Below are positions 6,108 through 7,609 of a stretch of DNA of 7,609 nucleotides, in pieces (the first letter of the stretch is position 1; every line of letters starts with the position of its first letter). The DNA comes from Bacteroidales bacterium. Its GTDB lineage: Bacteria; Bacteroidota; Bacteroidia; Bacteroidales; P3. The stretch is taken from positions 1 to 7,609 of the forward strand of contig JAGBSA010000275.1 of NCBI GenBank assembly GCA_017632095.1, in the 5' to 3' direction. Below the pieces are notes generated by a model. That model searched no databases. It was not told where the DNA came from and saw only the letters and a list, made by a program, of their open reading frames with translations. The translations under genes and the position numbers were made by a program.

Positions 6108-6201
6108 TTAAAAAGTTATTGACATAAAGTGGGGTGTTTTTTAACGTAATTTTTAATAGATATGAACAATTTTTAAGTTAATATTTTTGTTTCTTTGATT
6201 G

Positions 6202-6231
6202 ATTGTAGGTAAAAAATAATTAGTACTTTTG
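6202..6231 (+). promoter_or_regulatory. rpiB promoter
   Basis: ATTG (6202-6205) is followed after 18 bases by TACTTTTG (6224-6231), matching the Bacteroidota TTG/TAnnTTTG promoter with spacing at the short end. Transcription would begin near 6238, about 73 bases before the rpiB ATG, and would cover the LutB-like gene as well. Another TAnnTTTG match, TATTTTTG at 6182-6189, has no TTG at the right distance. Confidence 0.65.
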
Positions 6232-6310
6232 TGATTAGGTTTTAGAATACGCAAATTTGATTTTAAAACCGTAAGTTTTGATTTTAATTTTCTAAAATAA
6301 AGAAAGAATT

Positions 6311-6748
6311 ATGCTTAATACTATTCCTATGGCTTGCGATCATGCAGGTTTCGAATTAAAAGAGTACATGAGAGATGAACTTATAAAGAGAGGATTTGAT
6401 ATAAAGGATATGGGTACATATTCTTCGGAGAGTGTGGATTATCCTGATATGATTCATCCTTTGGCAAAGGCAGTTAATGATGGTGAATTTAAGTTTGGAA
6501 TCATTATGTGTGGCAGTGCTAATGGTGTTTCTATGGTTGCTAATAAGTATCCTTCAGTAAGATGTGCTCTTTGTTGGGAAGAAGAAATTGCAGAATTAGC
6601 TAAAAAACATAATAATGCAAATATTATAGCTTTACCTGCTCGCTTTATTTCAAAAGAAAAGGCTTTGGCTATTTTTGAAGCTTATTATAATTCTGAATTT
6701 GAGGGAGGTAGACATCAAAATAGGGTAGATAAGATTTCAATACGATAA
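6311..6748 (+). CDS. rpiB: Ribose 5-phosphate isomerase B
   Basis: RpiB interconverts ribose 5-phosphate and ribulose 5-phosphate in the non-oxidative pentose phosphate pathway, in the cytoplasm. The 145-residue length is standard for the RpiB/LacAB family. Visible active-site elements are CDHAG (D10, H11), the catalytic cysteine loop MCGSANGVSMVANK (C67, with S69 in the phosphate/anion-hole loop), the second histidine in KKHNNANII (H100), and the phosphate-binding C-terminus GGRHQNRVDKI (R134, H135, R138). The CGSANG loop, rather than the CGTGIG of E. coli RpiB, is the form I associate with the Bacteroidota and actinobacterial branch. The start is fixed by the short distance from ATG to the conserved first strand. 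There is no Shine-Dalgarno motif, only an A-rich AAAGAAAGAATT, as is usual in this phylum. A LutB-like gene follows after 13 bases, so they likely share a transcript. LacA or LacB is a less likely alternative. Confidence 0.96.
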   Translation: MLNTIPMACDHAGFELKEYMRDELIKRGFDIKDMGTYSSESVDYPDMIHPLAKAVNDGEFKFGIIMCGSANGVSMVANKYPSVRCALCWEEEIAELAKKHNNANIIALPARFISKEKALAIFEAYYNSEFEGGRHQNRVDKISIR

Positions 6749-6761
6749 TTTGTTTCATTGT

Positions 6762-7609
6762 ATGACTACTAGAGAATACAAGGACTTTTTATCAAATTGT
6801 AGACATGTCATAGATGATAAGCCGATGGATTTGTCGTTTGATAAGGTCTTTGATTTAGCTCATAGTGTCTTTGAAAACCCTAATCGTATCAATGAAAAAG
6901 CTGCGGAACTCCGTAAAAGATTTTTAGATAATATTGATGAGAATCTTTTAATCTTCGAAAGAAAATTCACAGAAAATAAAGGAGTGGTTCATTGGAGTGT
7001 TACGTATGATGATTTCATTGATAATTTGTTATCCTTACTTAAGTCTAAGAAGATAAAATCTGTAAATACTTTTGCATCAAGCTTTAATGATGAATTAGGG
7101 CTTGATGATTCTTTGAAAAGTGCAGGAATTGCGACATTATCAACAGATAATACTTGTTCTATTTTTGAACCTACTTTAGGGATTGTAAATACTGGAAGTT
7201 TGTTTTCTGTATTTAATTCTGCGTATGATATGGAGCTTGTCATGGGAGCTAAATTGAAAATATTTATAATCCCAATTAACAAGTTTATTTGCAATTTGGC
7301 TGACTTGGAATTATTCTCCCATATTCTTTCTATTTATAAAGACGGTGTTGATTTTCCTTTTATTTCTTCTGTTTTTACACCTGATTCTATTTCTTCTGAG
7401 TTTGAATCACATGTCTTTTTAATAGATAATGGTAGAAGTAATATTTTAGCCTCTAAAACGCATAGAAAAGCTCTTTTATGCATAGATTGCGGAGCTTGTA
7501 AGAAGGTTTGCCCGGTTTATAATACGATAGGGGATAATCCATACAATAATGTGTTTACAGGGCCTTTTGCAAACGTTGTATTGCCTTTTCTTGAGAATTT
7601 CCACAGTTA
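6762..7609 (+). CDS. LutB-like LUD domain / 4Fe-4S protein, 3' end off the window
   Basis: From the ATG at 6762 a frame runs without a stop to the window edge, giving 282 residues. Residues about 55-230 resemble the LUD (DUF162) domain, including FEPTLGIVNTGSLF, the counterpart of the family's IAeTGT motif. After it comes CIDCGACKKVCPVY with ligands C240, C243, C246 and C250, the first 4Fe-4S motif of LutB proteins, and then the family-like continuation YNTIGDNPYNNVFTGPF. LutB is the iron-sulfur subunit of the LutABC L-lactate oxidation complex, a cytoplasmic electron carrier, and is usually about 470 residues with a second cluster motif that would lie past the edge. The LUD portion is divergent (SLF and ELVMGAK where LutB has more standard residues), and no lutA or lutC is visible, so lactate as substrate is an inference and I withhold a symbol. 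It lies 13 bases after rpiB in the same direction. No Shine-Dalgarno motif is seen. Confidence 0.88.
   Translation, partial: MTTREYKDFLSNCRHVIDDKPMDLSFDKVFDLAHSVFENPNRINEKAAELRKRFLDNIDENLLIFERKFTENKGVVHWSVTYDDFIDNLLSLLKSKKIKSVNTFASSFNDELGLDDSLKSAGIATLSTDNTCSIFEPTLGIVNTGSLFSVFNSAYDMELVMGAKLKIFIIPINKFICNLADLELFSHILSIYKDGVDFPFISSVFTPDSISSEFESHVFLIDNGRSNILASKTHRKALLCIDCGACKKVCPVYNTIGDNPYNNVFTGPFANVVLPFLENFHS

Larger units (their letters stand above)
5825..6310. other. 486-bp divergent intergenic region between nadA and rpiB
   Basis: No reading frame here looks like a gene. Near the two ends lie opposed promoters, for nadA (5913-5942) and rpiB (6202-6231), both with TACTTTTG as the -7 box. The roughly 260 bases between them are very AT-rich and include two near-identical elements with DnaA-box-like cores (6007-6090) and a TTTTCCACA at 6099-6107. 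At about 80 bases each, the 5' leaders are unremarkable and I recognise no riboswitch in them. The region is longer than two divergent promoters need. Confidence 0.65.

Noticed and set aside
6989..7294. A 101-codon minus-strand frame.
   Set aside because: It is antisense to the LutB-like gene, which has a clear LUD and 4Fe-4S signature on the plus strand.

Overview
The window looks like chromosomal DNA from a low-GC member of the Bacteroidota, most likely Bacteroidales. The protein families fit: LpxD, a Bacteroidota-type oligosaccharide flippase, an exported M28 peptidase, NadA, an RpiB with a CGSANG loop and a LutB-like Fe-S protein. No start codon is preceded by a clear Shine-Dalgarno motif. 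Three 5' regions carry the Bacteroidota promoter -7 element TAnnTTTG, twice with a TTG at the expected -33 distance. Two signal peptides are followed by Gln, which is common for exported proteins of this phylum. I see no transposase, phage gene, CRISPR array, tRNA or rRNA.

Layout. The left two thirds (1-5824) is transcribed leftwards. In transcription order it holds nadA (5824-4877, with its own promoter and a hairpin terminator), a two-gene exported-protein operon (a 207-residue DUF6973-like protein, then an M28 zinc peptidase, with an ATGA stop/start overlap), a flippase (2502-1066), and the first 200 codons of lpxD (601-1, continuing off the left edge). The right end is transcribed rightwards: rpiB (6311-6748), then after 13 bases the first 282 codons of a LutB-like protein with LUD and 4Fe-4S domains, which runs off the right edge.

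The genes form small functional groups rather than one pathway. The flippase and LpxD serve the cell envelope (glycan export; lipid A acylation). The M28 peptidase and its coupled partner are predicted to act in the periplasm or outside the cell. NadA supplies quinolinate for NAD, RpiB serves the pentose phosphate pathway, and the LutB-like protein suggests organic-acid oxidation or redox metabolism.

The non-coding DNA is the more unusual part. Between the flippase and lpxD lies an array of 22-bp units built from alternating palindromes. Upstream of the flippase is a nest of three overlapping inverted repeats, two of them perfect, arranged so that alternative folds are possible. The 486-bp nadA/rpiB divergent region carries two near-identical elements 60 bp apart with DnaA-box-like cores. 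I do not see convincing evidence of a wholly new multi-gene system. The coupled DUF6973-like/M28 pair and these intergenic structures are the items most worth following up.
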